Shown here: piece after piece, positions 11,655 to 24,800 of the stretch
Numbering within the stretch: the first letter of the stretch is position 1
How the letters are laid out: every line of letters begins with the position of its first letter
NCBI RefSeq assembly: GCF_014633365.1
Contig: NW_026267104.1
Location: 372,001-436,000 of the forward strand
Direction of reading: 5' to 3'
Length of the DNA: 64,000 nt
Origin: Diospyros lotus
Lineage: Eukaryota; Streptophyta; Magnoliopsida; Ericales; Ebenaceae
Translations under genes and position numbers: made by a program
The notes under the pieces: model-generated
The model's input: only the letters and a program-made list of their open reading frames with translations
Told to the model about the DNA's origin: nothing
Databases searched by the model: none

Positions 11655-12889
11655 GTACTTTGAATTCATATTGTAATCAGTTTGGATTTAGTTTTTAGGA
11701 TGATTGATTTTCGAAATGAATATATACATTGTTTGTACGTATATAATTGCAGTTTCGACAAATCAAAGTTTATTAGTGAGTTTAAACCTTATCCGAGTCA
11801 AACTCCTATCTAAATTTTTTGTGAGCATACATCTGAAAAATAAAGAGTGCAAATTCTGTCAATAGCAAACAAATAATTAACCTATGCACGCATGCATGCA
11901 TGCATGGTTACAGAGGCTTGGCCAAAGCAATAATGGTTCTTATATGTCAGGAAAATATATATATATATATATATGAATTCGATTAGTACTATGAGGGCAT
12001 GTTTTGTTGATAGAAGAAGGTATAATAAGGTATAATTTTTTGAGAAACAATCTCCCAGGAGATGGTATGTATTGCTAAACCAAGTAAACTAATTTGATTC
12101 TTTTTTCCAGATTTGGTAATCTTGAGATGATTTCTTAAATAGATGTTAAATACATACATATATATATATAGTTATCTATGTGATACAAGAATAGGTGGAT
12201 ATATCATATATATATATATATCTGTGTGTGTGTGTGTGTTTATATAAAACATAAGCATATTCATATAATATATATATATACACATATGCTATTATATTTA
12301 TGCAAAATTACTTTTGATGTAATTAATTAATAATTATGATATACCCATCAAAAAAATTAATTTAAATATTCAAATTTTAGATTATATCAAAATTAATTGT
12401 TATATATATAGTCTATTAATTTTAGATTATGTAATTACTATAATATTATTTTCTCTTCCTTAAATATAACATGTAACAATTAATATATCTAATAATAAAT
12501 ACCTCATTTTTACATACACTAAAATATTATACATGCATGCATATATACAAGAGTGAGAGGGGATAGAATGAGAGATGAAAAGGGTTCTTATTCGGGAAAG
12601 ATAATATATATAGATATAAAAATGGTCGAAAGATTATTTATCTATTTCTTTTAAAATTAATCATGATGTATAATAGTTTTTAATCTCAAAGGTCTTGTCT
12701 TCTATGCTAATGACACGTGTCCTTTATTAAGAAAGTGTCGTTGGTCATGGTCTTCAAAATAATTCAAAAATCATAAATTAATTATTCAAAGATCATGTCA
12801 TGAAGAATATTTTAAAAGAAATTAGATATTGACCATTCTAAATTGAGCTATATAAAGCACTAATCTCTCCAAAAGATAAAACATACTTA
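11655..12889. repeat. MYB upstream region rich in TA/TG microsatellites
   Basis: No gene is visible. Several simple repeats occur: a GCAT run at about 11888-11905, TA runs near 11957-11974, 12158-12170, 12207-12222 and 12266-12280, and a TG run near 12223-12240. The CACGTGT word at 12715 is a G-box-like motif but lies far from either gene. Confidence 0.5.
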
Positions 12890-13045
12890 TTGCTTTATTC
12901 TTTTTGCTCGCCTCTAAAGAACCAAATGCTAAACCGATCGTCAAATAATACTCTAAGAAATAGAAATTATATTTTGCGGGAGTTAAACCTGTGATCTTTT
13001 GAATTTTAATTACCAAATCACAACAATATCTTTCAAGCCCAATTG
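12890..13045 (-). mobile_element. Possible tRNA-derived SINE remnant
   Basis: On the minus strand the segment reads GATCACAGGTTTAACTCCCG (12978-12997 region), which resembles the pol III B box of a tRNA-derived SINE (GGTTCRANTCC). A plausible A-box-like stretch lies about 45 bases upstream. I cannot define target duplications, so the ends are approximate. A tRNA gene is unlikely because no cloverleaf can be formed. Confidence 0.35.
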
Positions 13046-13688
13046 ACAATATCATAAGAAAAACAAAAAAAAAGAAGAAGATGGGAGCCCATAATATAAA
13101 ACAGAAATTAGCATTTGCATTTGATCATCATAGCCTTAAATAATCTCTCCTCCAACATATTAACACGGTACTGTCAACTATACATCGTACCTGTCAATAT
13201 AATCTACATATATATACACGCACCAAACTGGTAACTATGTCAATCGGATAAGCCAATAAATGAATATTTGGTGCAATCACATGCTTTCAAGGGTCAGACT
13301 TGACCGTTAGATTCATATCTTCTATTCGTTAATTTCTCCGTTTGCAGTGTCTGTGAATCCACCGTACCTCCAGGTCTTGACTGGACACATGGCATCATCT
13401 CACAGGTCACCACAGCCATGTTTCCTTGCAATAAGACCCCAAACTACGTGGTACCAATGCTAACTAGTCAATTGCTCATTCCTATTGTAGCACAAAAGAA
13501 AGAAATTAAGAGAGAAAGAGTAGGAACAGGCGAAGTGGGTGGACCGGTATTATCGACCCCATTTGTGGTAGCTCCATGGATTGTCTTCAACCGATCAAAT
13601 ACTTTTCGATTTTGTTACGTTACTCGTGTTAGACAAGATAACATTTGTTTGATAAAAAAAAATTGAGAGAGAGAAAGGGGTGGGACAT

Positions 13689-13788
13689 NNNNNNNNNNNN
13701 NNNNNNNNNNNNNNNNNNNNNNNNNNNNNNNNNNNNNNNNNNNNNNNNNNNNNNNNNNNNNNNNNNNNNNNNNNNNNNNNNNNNNNNN
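13689..13788. other. Assembly gap of 100 N
   Basis: Exactly 100 undetermined bases, the usual scaffold-gap placeholder, so the true distance between the flanks is unknown. The left flank ends in a GA-rich run and the right flank starts in GC-richer sequence. No feature can be followed across it. Confidence 0.98.
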
Positions 13789-14640
13789 ACACCCACGTCC
13801 CCCTACTAGCCCGTACTCAACGTGGGCGGCAGATCATTCCTGATACTTTCCACAACTTATTCATTTCTCTTGAAGACTTTTTAAATTATGGTTTAATTGA
13901 AATTTACTTATTCTTAATTTGTAGTACTTTTCAAACCCACCCATGTGATCAACTCGTGGCTACGTTTCAATTTTTTAGTTGTTCTTTGTTGGTCTTCCCA
14001 GTTTTAGTTGTCATTCACTATGTTAGATTTGTCAAGGTTAAATAGTATAAATGGCTACTGAATCATATATTAAAATATAAAAAGTTTTATAATTAAAAGA
14101 TTACTAAACTTTAATTTAATATGCAGTTCCATAGCTATTGTCAATTGTCATTAAAAAAGCCTAATGAAATATTAACGTTTTTATACTTTAGTGCAAAAGT
14201 TTAGTGACTATTTGTGTTGTTTACCAATCCACATTATTAGGTACGTCAACATCTCATTAACCTCTTTCAGTGGCAATAGAGGGTAGTTATAAAATCATAT
14301 ATTAAATTGAATTTCATTGATCTTTTGGTTACAAATTGAAGTTTAGCAATTTTTTGCATCTTAGTGCAAAGTTCAGTAACTATTTATGTTATTTAGTCGA
14401 TTTATTAAGAGCGAGACTACTTTTGATACTATTTCAAAAAGAGATAAATGTTTTTTCAATATTCTTTAATTTCAACAAGATATTCTCAATCATGTAAAAA
14501 ATCAAATAAATAAAGTTGACTATCGAAATCAAATCAATGACGATGCTCTAACCTTTGATATGCATAACAATTTAATAAACTATTAAAATCTTAGCTATTA
14601 ATTCTTCGAATATTTTCATTTTCAATTAGAATGACATTGC
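13789..14640. other. Intergenic, nothing recognised
   Basis: AT-rich sequence without a credible exon. Words such as TTTAGTGCAAAAGTTTAGTGACTATTT and TTAGTGCAAAGTTCAGTAACTATTT (near 14190 and 14362) suggest a diverged short duplication of about 170 bp spacing. Confidence 0.35.
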
Positions 14641-15530
14641 TCTAACTTAGCATGATATTGCCCTATTTTGAACTAGAGCTAGCCCCCTGGTGATTTGAAA
14701 CTGCCTTGTAAAAGGCAGATTCTTCATCGGCCTACGTATAGAGGAGATAATGATTAATTTCTGTAACAGAAGAGTGCCAGTAAATGTATTAATCGTCACT
14801 AAAAGTTCCGCCACCACAACAAGATTGATTTATCAAATGTTTGTCACTCACTGTCTAATTAAACATATACATATATATATATATATATCCTTGAGAGAAA
14901 TTAAGAATTCGTAAAAAAATTGACTCCTTGTGTCACAAAGAAAACAAGATAATTGTCACTTAAACTAATATCTTTATCTATAAAACTTAAAATATTCAAA
15001 ATTTTAGCGACGAAAGTGCATCATATATTTTGTACATTCTGATCAGCCACGGGCCAATCTGCATCGTTGGGCCACATCCCTTCGGATCAACCCGAAATAT
15101 TTTCGTTAAACTTTATTTCAATATTGTTAGTATGATATTGCTATTACGACACTTTTATTGCGAGTGGATGATTTTAGTATGATACCGCAATAATTTGAAC
15201 TAGAGCCTTCACACTTCAAAACTGCCTTGTAAATGGCAGATCTCATTTTTCAACCTACTTAGTGAAGGGATAAGGGTTTTTGTGACAAAATGTGTCAGTA
15301 AAGGTATTGATTCGTCACCACAAACAACTGCAGCAATAAAATTGCTTTATAAAATGCTTGCCGCTGTATCCTCGAGAAAATTCAAGAATTTGTGAATAAA
15401 TTGACTCATACCCAGAAGATTATACACTTTTGTCACTAAGACTATTATCCTACAAAAAATCATAATTAAAATATTCAAAATTTATGAGCAAAATAAAATT
15501 TTAAATTAGCGACAAAAGTGTGTCACTTAT
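14640..15530. repeat. Diverged direct duplication of about 370 bp
   Basis: Two segments, about 14640-15010 and 15150-15520, share the same ordered words: TTGAACTAGAGC, then AACTGCCTTGTAAA(A/T)GGCAG, then GTGCCAGTAAA / GTGTCAGTAAA, then ATTCGTCAC / AATCGTCAC, then TTGAGAGAAATTAAGAATTCGT / CTCGAGAAAATTCAAGAATTTGT. They end in TATTCAAAATTT followed by GCGAC(A/G)AAAGTG. The copies are clearly related but heavily diverged. Each contains the small palindrome CTGCCTTGTAAAAGGCAG. No coding content is seen, so this may be an old transposon duplicated locally. Confidence 0.55.
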
Positions 15531-15641
15531 TCTTTCATGCTTTAAGCGTCATTTCTTTGGAAAAGCCAAAAGCAAGGCCCCCCCCCCCTCTATAAAGAAA
15601 AGGTGAGAGAAAAAACAAGGGCGATAAGCATTTGTAGTAAT

Positions 15642-16208
15642 AGGTATATTCTCCTAGGGGATTGAGAAGGTCTGGACTTCTAAAAGAATTGTTTTTGTTA
15701 AAGTTGTTAGTTATTTTTTTTCGTAGGTTAGGTTAAGTTGTTAGTGCAACTTGTTAGCATTTTCAGTCTTGCTCTTGATGCTAAAGAATCGTTGCTTGTA
15801 CCTGAAAGTCCACCAAAAATAAGTGAGGTATTCCTCTTTCCCCTAAGGGACTGAGAGGGTCAGGACTTCTAATGGAATTGCTTTTGTTAGAGTTGTTAGT
15901 TGTTTTTTCCTATAGGTTAGGTTAAGTTGTTAGTGCAACATTTTAGCATTTTCAGTCTTGCTCTTAATGCTAAAGAATCATTGCTTGTACCTGAAAGTCC
16001 ACCAAAAATAAGTGAGGTATTCCTCTTTCCCCTAGGGGACTGAGAGGGTCAGGACTTCTAATGGAATTGCTTTTGTTAGAGTTGTTAGTTGTTTTTTCCT
16101 ATAGGTTAGGTTAAGTTGTTAGTGCAACACTTTAGCATTTTCAGTCTTACTCTTGATGCTAAAGAGTCGTTACTTGTATCTGAAAGTCCACTAAAAATAA
16201 GCAAGGTA
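15642..16208. repeat. 189-bp tandem repeat, three copies
   Basis: Three head-to-tail copies begin at about 15642, 15831 and 16020, with markers GA(T/C)TGAGA at 15660, 15849 and 16038, so the period is 189 bp twice. Each unit holds the markers GGACTTCTAA, TAGGTTAGGTTAAGTTGTTAG, TTTTCAGTCTT, TGCTAAAGA and GAAAGTCCAC. Copies two and three are almost identical and copy one is more diverged, which points to a recent duplication of the middle unit. The unit has no coding frame of note. Its length is in the range of plant satellite monomers, but only three copies are present. Confidence 0.9.
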
Positions 16209-18690
16209 TTCTTCTATACTTGCTTAAAAAAGAGATTTTAACCACACTTACACATCACAAAAGGTTACATCGATAAGAAAAGAAAGTTATAATATTAGTA
16301 ATGAAAATAAGTTGTTGACCTCAAAATTCATCACTATATCACTAAAAAATCTTTTGTTTTGTTTTAAGCATAAAATCTCTTTTTATTAATTCTATATTTA
16401 GCATCTTTATTTTATTTAAATTTTTATATAAAAAAAGTAAATTATAACTATTAAGCACTATCTATAAATGTTCATTTGATTTATTTTATTTACATGTATT
16501 ATCCTTTAATTGTGAAGTCGTCAAATTTTAATAATCCTAAAATACTCTTTTATGTAATATAACTACTTTTAAATTCAATTATATTAACATAATTTGAATT
16601 TCAAAAATGTTTCAAGATTGTTTCGTAATATTAGAAAAATATTATAAATGTCTTTCCAATTTAAAAATGCATTTCTGTCCACAAAAAGATTAGAAACAAA
16701 CAAAATTTCATTTGAGATGAAATTTTTTCCGTCTTCAACTCAAAAATTTTAAATTATAATTTTATATATTGAAAATTAATTTTTTTAATTAAAATTTTTA
16801 AGAATCGGAAACCATACTCTTTTATGAATTTCATAGAAAAAGAGAATAATAAAGTGGAGAAATTTTTATAAATTATATTATATTTGATTTTTTTAATTTA
16901 TTATTTATTTTTAATTATTAAGTTGTGCCTCATGAATTATATAGAAGTTATGTTTATATTTATTTGAATGTATTATAAAATTTTTATTTATTTTATATTA
17001 AATAAATATTTTTTATTAAAAATTATATTTGTGAGAGGACCCTATATTTTTTTATTCAATCATTCTCACATTTTTATTTTTACTTTTTTCAAAAAATTAT
17101 TTCTTTATTTATATTCCGTATCGGTATTTTTTTTCTTTTTACTTTTACACAGTCTAAATAAAATATACCAATTAATTTTTATTTAAAATCTTTTATTTTA
17201 TACTTGCATAGCACAACCATTCTTCTACTAAATTATTCCAGATGCCCTTAAAGTAAGTTTTAATTAAAAAATCGCCCCATCCATTTTTTAAATTATAATT
17301 TGGTACCCTTACCTTTTCAAACTCTCTCTAGTTACAGAAAAAAAAATAAATAAAAAATAACACTAGACGATGACAGTTGGCCACTACTAATATTTTTTTT
17401 AGTTATGGTTGGTAAAACAGTATTTAGGTTTGAGGTAAGATCACTTCAATAATGTATTTATTGTACTAATTTAAAAATGTCTCAAATTAATTTTAAAAAA
17501 ATAAAAATCTATACTAATGTTACTCAAACATGATATTAAGACAAAATTTATATATAAATGCTCACATTTTCAAACTTATTATGTTTAAATTATAATTCTT
17601 AAGGGTTTAATTTTGTCTTTATACGAAATTATGCAATCGTTTGTGTTTATTTTAGGAGTCGGGCTCTAAATATATTTAATTTAAATCAATATTGACCGTG
17701 AGTTTTAAAAAAGGTAAAATAATTTAGATAAAAAATTATCTATAATTAAAAACTTATTCTTTCGTAAAAAGTTAAAAAAGTTGGGATTACAAATGAATTG
17801 TCAAAGATTTTGTATAATTTTTTTTTGTTGTTTCCTTTATTTAGTTTGATAATTATATGTAATGACATTTCAAAATAAATACTTTAATTTAATTATAAAA
17901 ATAATTTTATTTTTTATCTTAATAATATTTTAAAAGTTAATATATTAAAAGCTGACACAAATTTTTATTGTACCCACCATAGAAGTATTTTATAGAATGA
18001 AAATAGTGTTTTGTGTGATGTAAAAAAGTGTAATATATAATATAAAAATATTGGCTTAATATATACGAAATGTGAATTTTAGTCTTTTAATTAAAATTTT
18101 ATTATATTCCATTATTCAGTCATGATTGTGTCTCAATTTTTAAATTTTACAAATTAAAAGAATAAACATTTTATTTAAATATTTAAATTTAATATTAAAA
18201 TTAAGGGCTAATTATAAAATTAATACATTTTTTTTTGTAAATTTAAAATTTTATCCAATCTTTTTAATTTTATTAATTAGGTCAAAATTAAGTTAATTTG
18301 GTGCAATTATATTCATTAATTTAAAAAAAATGTGTTAATGTTGACTTAACATGTTATGTATCATATAATAATAATATTTGTAAGACTTGTATGTATAAAT
18401 AAATAAAAATATAATTTATTATACATAATTTTTTTATTTATGTCTATATGTAAAATTTATAAATAAATATTATTATAATATAACAATTAACATGTCAAAT
18501 CAATATAAACACATCATTTATAAATTGTTGGGTGAAATTATGTCTAATTAAGTTAATTTAAATTTAATTATCATAATTAAAAGAATTAGATAAAATTATA
18601 AATTTGTAAAAAAAATAAATTATTTTCATTATTAACCTTAAAATTAAATATTTAATTAGGATTTTAAGAAAAATAGCGAGCACTATGCTT
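16209..18690. other. AT-rich intergenic stretch upstream of AIP1
   Basis: Very AT-rich, with many poly-A/T runs and no credible exon or domain on either strand. Open frames here encode only low-complexity F/I/L/Y-rich peptides. Composition changes sharply to GC-richer promoter sequence at about 18680. Confidence 0.45.
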
Positions 18691-18699
18691 GCGGCGTGA

Positions 18700-18706
18700 C
18701 ACGTGG
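18700..18706 (+). promoter_or_regulatory. G-box (CACGTGG) in the AIP1 promoter
   Basis: CACGTGGC lies about 190 bp before the AIP1 start codon, in the short GC-richer island that forms the proximal promoter. This is the core recognised by plant bZIP and bHLH factors, and the form ending GGC is ABRE-like. Function is inferred only from the motif and its position. Confidence 0.45.
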
Positions 18707-18894
18707 CCTCCAGGACAAGTGCCCAGTCCAATGGCACTCGACGATCTTCTTGGATCTCTATTCCAGGCCCAAGCCAACTGTCAAATCCCTCAGTTCGCTT
18801 TCATCCCAATACATTCTGGTCGTCACCATTAGAGGGAAACGAATCAAATTCCTAATTCCAGGGAGAGAGCAGAAGAAGAAGAAATTAGTAAGCG

Positions 18895-21800
18895 ATGGCT
18901 GAGCTCTCGGAGACCTACGCGTGCGTGCCGTCGACGGAGCGCGGGCGAGGAATCCTGATCTCCGGCGACGCCAAATCCAACTCCATCCTCTACTGCAACG
19001 GCCGCTCCGTCATCATACGCAACCTCGACCGCCCGCTCCAGGCCGCCGTCTACGGCGAGCACGCCTATCCGGCTACTGTGGCCCGGTACTCCCCTAATGG
19101 CGAGTGGATCGCCTCCGCCGACGCCTCCGGTACTGTCCGGATCTGGGGGACGCACAACGATTTCGTCCTCAAGAAGGAGTTCAGAGTCCTATCCGGTCGC
19201 ATCGACGATCTCCAGTGGTCGCCGGACGGGATGAGGATCGTCGCCTCCGGAGACGGCAAGGGCAAGTCGTTTGTTCGCGCTTTCATGTGAGTTTGATATC
19301 TCATCTCTCCGTTTTCGTCCCGGTTCTTCAGGTTTCCTTTTGGTTCGCCGCTCTAGCGTCCGTAAACAGTAGTGAGGTTTTATACAAAGTTGATTTGTGA
19401 TTGACTACTATTGATGTACGTGAGATTGTTATAGCTAAAATTTTGTCGGTAATTCCAAGAAACACAATGGCTTCTGTAATAGGAACTGATTGTGTTTTTC
19501 TTCGTGGTAATTTGGGAACCGACACTTGACGATTTGGTTGAGAGGGAAGCTACTTGCCGAATTGTTTTCATTTTCACGTGTGCATGATTAGGTCGGAAAA
19601 TCATCCAATGGAGCATGGCTGGTGGCACGACCTCCTTGCTATGTTTGTAACTTTATCTGGAACTCATTCTTGTTCCAAATTTGATGATGGGTACATTAGA
19701 AGACTAGGATGAAGATGGAGAGTTACTAGAACGGCTAGGCTATTAGGGTATTTAGCTCCTCTCATATTTGTCAGCACGAACACATTCTTGATCACAAAGT
19801 TTTGAAGTGATCACATAATAAGCTGTATTTGAGTTGAACATCTCTGAGTAGTACACCACACAACACAATGGCTCAAATATTTGGTTTACTATTATATTCA
19901 TACCGGCTAAATTATGATCTTCCTTTTATAACCCAAAATCCATTATTCAAGTCTATTGTCAAACTAGATCTTATACATGGAATTTGTAGACTACCTGATA
20001 TCACAGGATAATGTAGTTGAAACTTTCTGCCTTCTTGGTTTCTCAGAGAACAAGAACAACATATCTAGCCTTAATCTCACTATGTAACCTAACCTTTTTC
20101 TTTTTTATTTTCTTTTTTTTTAAAGAGATTGTTTCCACAACTCGACTTTAGCAACCTTATTGTTACTATCAAGGTTCGCCCTCTTCTCAAACATGGGATT
20201 TAATGTATAAACTGTTCAAATGTTGTAAATACTCTTTTTTCTTTCATATAAGTCAATTAGTTTATTGGTCTATCTGAACTCATCAGTAAAGGCCACCATT
20301 AAATTGAAGCACATTTAACATGGATATCTTATGACATTTTTGCTACATGAGTCACTATTTAAGAATGTTAAAATTTATTTCTCTTTTGCATAAGTTTTTA
20401 TTTCATTGTCTTGTGGCATGAGGAAGCATATCTGACTTTTTTCTTTGGCACATGTGTTGCGGGTAGGGGAGTGACTATCACATTTTTTATTTATGTGTTT
20501 AACCAATTGAAAACTAGGATGAATTTATTGCAGCAAACCTATCTGAAAAGAGTTGCAATTCATCTGATTCTGTTACATATTCATGTTACTGGTGCTTTGC
20601 TGTTATAAGTTGCAAATAGTAGTACTAATTGCATATAATTGATAAAAAAATATCTTGTATAGGTGGGATTCTGGGTCTAATGTGGGAGAATTTGATGGCC
20701 ATTCCAAAAGAGTTCTGAGCTGTGCATTTAAGCCGACAAGACCATTTCGCATTGTTACATGTGGAGAGGACTATATGGTGAATTTTTATGAGGGGCCTCC
20801 TTTTAAATTCAAGCAATCCATCAGGTTTGATTAATTAATACTGTTTGCATGCAGTTTGATCTCTCTCTCTCTCTCTCTCTCTCTGGTGCACTATAAATTG
20901 GAAGTAGTGCTAGCACTTCCTTATGGTCCTAGGAATCAGTGACCTATTGTCAGATATATGTTTGCATATGTATTAGTACATAGAGATGAAAGAGCTGAAG
21001 GCAAATCACTCCCACTTGAGAATGATCGAACCATGCAAGAATCAATCATTGAGATGCACTGAGTTACACAAATATGATATCTTCAAGTTTTAACAATTGA
21101 GAAAAAGATTTCTTGACGTGTAAGGGCAAACACTAGTAAAATTTCCCCAATGTATTATTGTATACAATGAAAGTAAGGACCTGCTACAGTTCTACCAGCT
21201 TTTCCTGATCTAAAGCTGATATATTCTTGACCTAGTCGTGATGCCCATTGAATTTGGGCAGCAACTTCTCATTCTTCAAAGTTTTCTGCACTATGAAGGC
21301 CTTAAGCTTTTGTGTATACTCTTTTCTTGACCTATAACCTTAAGTTTCCATCCGATACCAACTTTTCTCATAATAAAACTATCTTAGAAAAGGTTTAGAA
21401 AAAATAAATAAATAAAATAATGTTTAAAAAAGCTGTAAGAGTTTTTTCTTAAAAAAAGAAGTTATAATGGAGTGTTTGTGGCTGATAAAAAAGTTTGCTT
21501 GTTAGTTATTTTTGTAATAACATGATTTTCCATACAAATTTTAGATCCAAAATGCTTGTTCTTTAAGCGAAAAAATAACAACCAAATACCTCTAGCTTTT
21601 CTTTTCTGTTTGTTTTTTAAGTAAAAAAAGCCGGTGCTGCAATAACTTTTCCAAGCTTTCAGCCACATAAACTAGTATATATATAGACCTAAAAATAGAG
21701 ATTTCTTGCTACATCTCATAAAATTTGGCTCATACTTTGGGAGTGTTTGATTCACTTCTCACTCATCATTATGATGTCACGCTAGCGACTCACAGTCACT

Positions 21801-24800
21801 TTATATCATTATACAATTAACCTGCAGCAAATGTGCAATAATACGTGATTTTTTCATTATGTTAAAGCTCTATATTATAGATACATTAAATCGTGAGGAA
21901 TATATTACTAGGACTCAAAGGTGTGTGGCAAGTGTTTTTTTTTTTTTTTCCTATTTACTAGTGTTACTTTTTTTTTTTTTACTGCTACTTTTTTTTCTTC
22001 TTTTTTTCCCTTTGTTTTTCACATTTAGTTGAAGTGTGTCAGAATTGAGTAGCATTTTAAAGCTGCTTGTTTCATGGGAAGTTTTGTATTATTGCTCTGC
22101 AGGGATCATGCAAATTTTGTCAATTGTATAAGGTTTTCTCCAGATGGTAGCAAATTCATTAGTGTAAGCTCTGATAAGAAGGGCATGTTGTACGATGGGA
22201 AAACTGGAGAGAAAATTGGAGAACTATCCTCAGAGGATGGGCACAAAGGCAGCATATATGCTGTTAGCTGGAGCCCTGATAGCAAACAGGTGAGTTGTCT
22301 TTGATTCTCTCTTTAATTGCTACAATTTTATTTTTTATTTATAAGGTCCTTTACATATTTAGTTTAACGTCTGAAACATGATTTAGTACGAATTTTCTTC
22401 CTATGGCATCTGTTGCATGGATAATTGTCAAGTCCTTGTATGCTTCCAAGCAGTAGATAGTAGATGCATCTAATTCTCAGGTCCAGTATTTTTTTGTTCA
22501 TGTAGTCTGAAAATGTTTTTTAGCCTAGCACAGAGTTGGAGTTTTAAACTGTTTAACAGAACACTTCATAATGTATTTACGATTAACCATGTTGGACATA
22601 TGTCCAATATTATGTCACAAGCATCAAGTGTACAACACAAGTATTTTGCCTATATAGAATAGTCAACATAACATAACCTGTGACAAGTTAGCAGACAAAA
22701 GAAGAATATTAAAATTATGGTTCTGTAATTTTTCCCCATATTTGGACAAGTCCATGCAGGGCCATATAACAACAACAACATATCCAGCATTTATCCCACT
22801 ATGCGGGGCCATATATGTAAATAAATAAAATTTGGAAATTGTTGTTCTGAGAAGTTTCGCTATTTTTGGAAGGGAGCAAAACTGCAAAAGAGATATTGCA
22901 GCTGCTTGGTTTAAGATCTGTTTACCTATTCCAGAAAAGTTGAGTGCAACACATGATATAGTTTGTTTGGCTAAATTTGGTATCTAGATTGTTTCCATGC
23001 ATTATTAAAATAATTACCATTTACCAGCAAGCCTACAAAAAGGAGCTGGATGGATATAGGATTATTTTGGCTTTGAGTCTTCATTTTTCCTCTTTATTGG
23101 ATGAACCTAGCCAGAGTGGTCAAAATAGTGATTTTCTTTTTCTTTCACAACACTAAATCATGGTTCCATTCTACTTTGTTTTGCTTTTAGAAGTGTATAA
23201 TACCCATTTTGGAATAACATTCATCAACATGATTGGTAGAAATAGTATTTGGGTTGTATTCTCAATGTAATCTTGCCCTGACTGATGTAGGTGAATTTAG
23301 GGGTCTCAGAAGTATGTTGTGCCCATGTGGGGAAGGAAAACTTTTAATTTGAAGTCTAAAAGGTAGAAGAGAACATTTAGTCTATAAAAATGAAAAGTGA
23401 TTCTGAGTGGCTAGAACATTGAAGTAGCAGGTTACTGGATTTCTGAGTACCTACTACTTTGAGGGGTTTAGATTGGGAAATAGAAATCAAATGATAGGGA
23501 AATTTTTTGCTTCATCACATATGATTCTTGGGGTCAAAAATCAAAATGTGAGTTGTATAGTCCAACCCTTTTGGCTTTTGCTTAGAAAAGTCACACTTAT
23601 GTATAGGCTATTACATTTTTCCTAATTAAATTAGCTGAAGGAAAGTCTTGGTAACAATGGTAAGATTGCTACTTTGTGACGAGAAATTCATGGGGTTCAA
23701 TTGTGGAACCTCTTTGCAAAGGCAAGGATAGGGCTGCGTAAAAATGACACTCCCCTAACCCTCACAAAGTGCAGAGCCTCACGCACCAAAGACACCACAA
23801 GACTGAAGGTTATGTTTTTTACAAGAAAGAATCAAAGTTAATATTCCAAGACAACTGAATTAGACCATCAGCCAACTATAGGAGCGCAAAACAGGACATG
23901 CTATTTGATGTTAATTAGATTAGATGTGGTGTTAAAACCAGTCCTTGCCAAACTAGATATCTTTCCTTTTTCTTCTTATCCTGCTTTGGATCAGCCTCCC
24001 TCTCTGTGTCTGACCTTTTTTTTTTTTTTTTTTTTGCAACATTTTTCCCCCATGTTTCTAGTATTCATAAGTGATTCAGTAATTGCAGGTGCTAACTGTA
24101 TCTGCTGACAAGACTGCAAAAATATGGGAAATATCTGATGGTAAAGGAACATTGAAGAAAACATTAACTCATCCGGGTTCTGGTGGAGTTGAAGACATGC
24201 TTGTTGGGTGTCTTTGGCAGAATGATTATCTTATCACTGTTTCCCTTGGTGGAGCAATTAGTTTATACACAGCAAGTAATCCAGATAAAGCCCCAATATT
24301 ATTGTCTGGGCATATGAAGAACATAACTTCACTAGCAGTCGTCAAAAGTGACCCAAAATTTATATTGTCCAGCAGCTATGATGGTTTAATTATTAAATGG
24401 ATCCAAGGTGTTGGTTATAGTGGTAGATTAGAACGGAAGGTGAATGCTCAAGTAAAATGTTTGGCAGCCGTTGAAGAAGAGATTGTTTCATCTGGGTATG
24501 ACAACAAGGTAAATACTAGTGGAAAGACATGTCTCTTTGCTTGCTGAATAGTTTATCTTTTTTCCTTTTTATTGATCTCTTCTTATTAAATGAATATGAT
24601 AATCTGCCTATATCTTTAAATAAATTTTATCCTGGAAGTATTGTTTTCAATCTATTAACATTCTCTGTTATCTTATTTGTTCCTTTTAGCCGAATGTGTC
24701 TGTATGTGGCTTCTGAATGGATCATGTTATAACCATTAAAGGTTCATGTTAAACAGTCTGTAAAGTCGTGAATAGTATATGTTGGGAATATCTTGTACAT

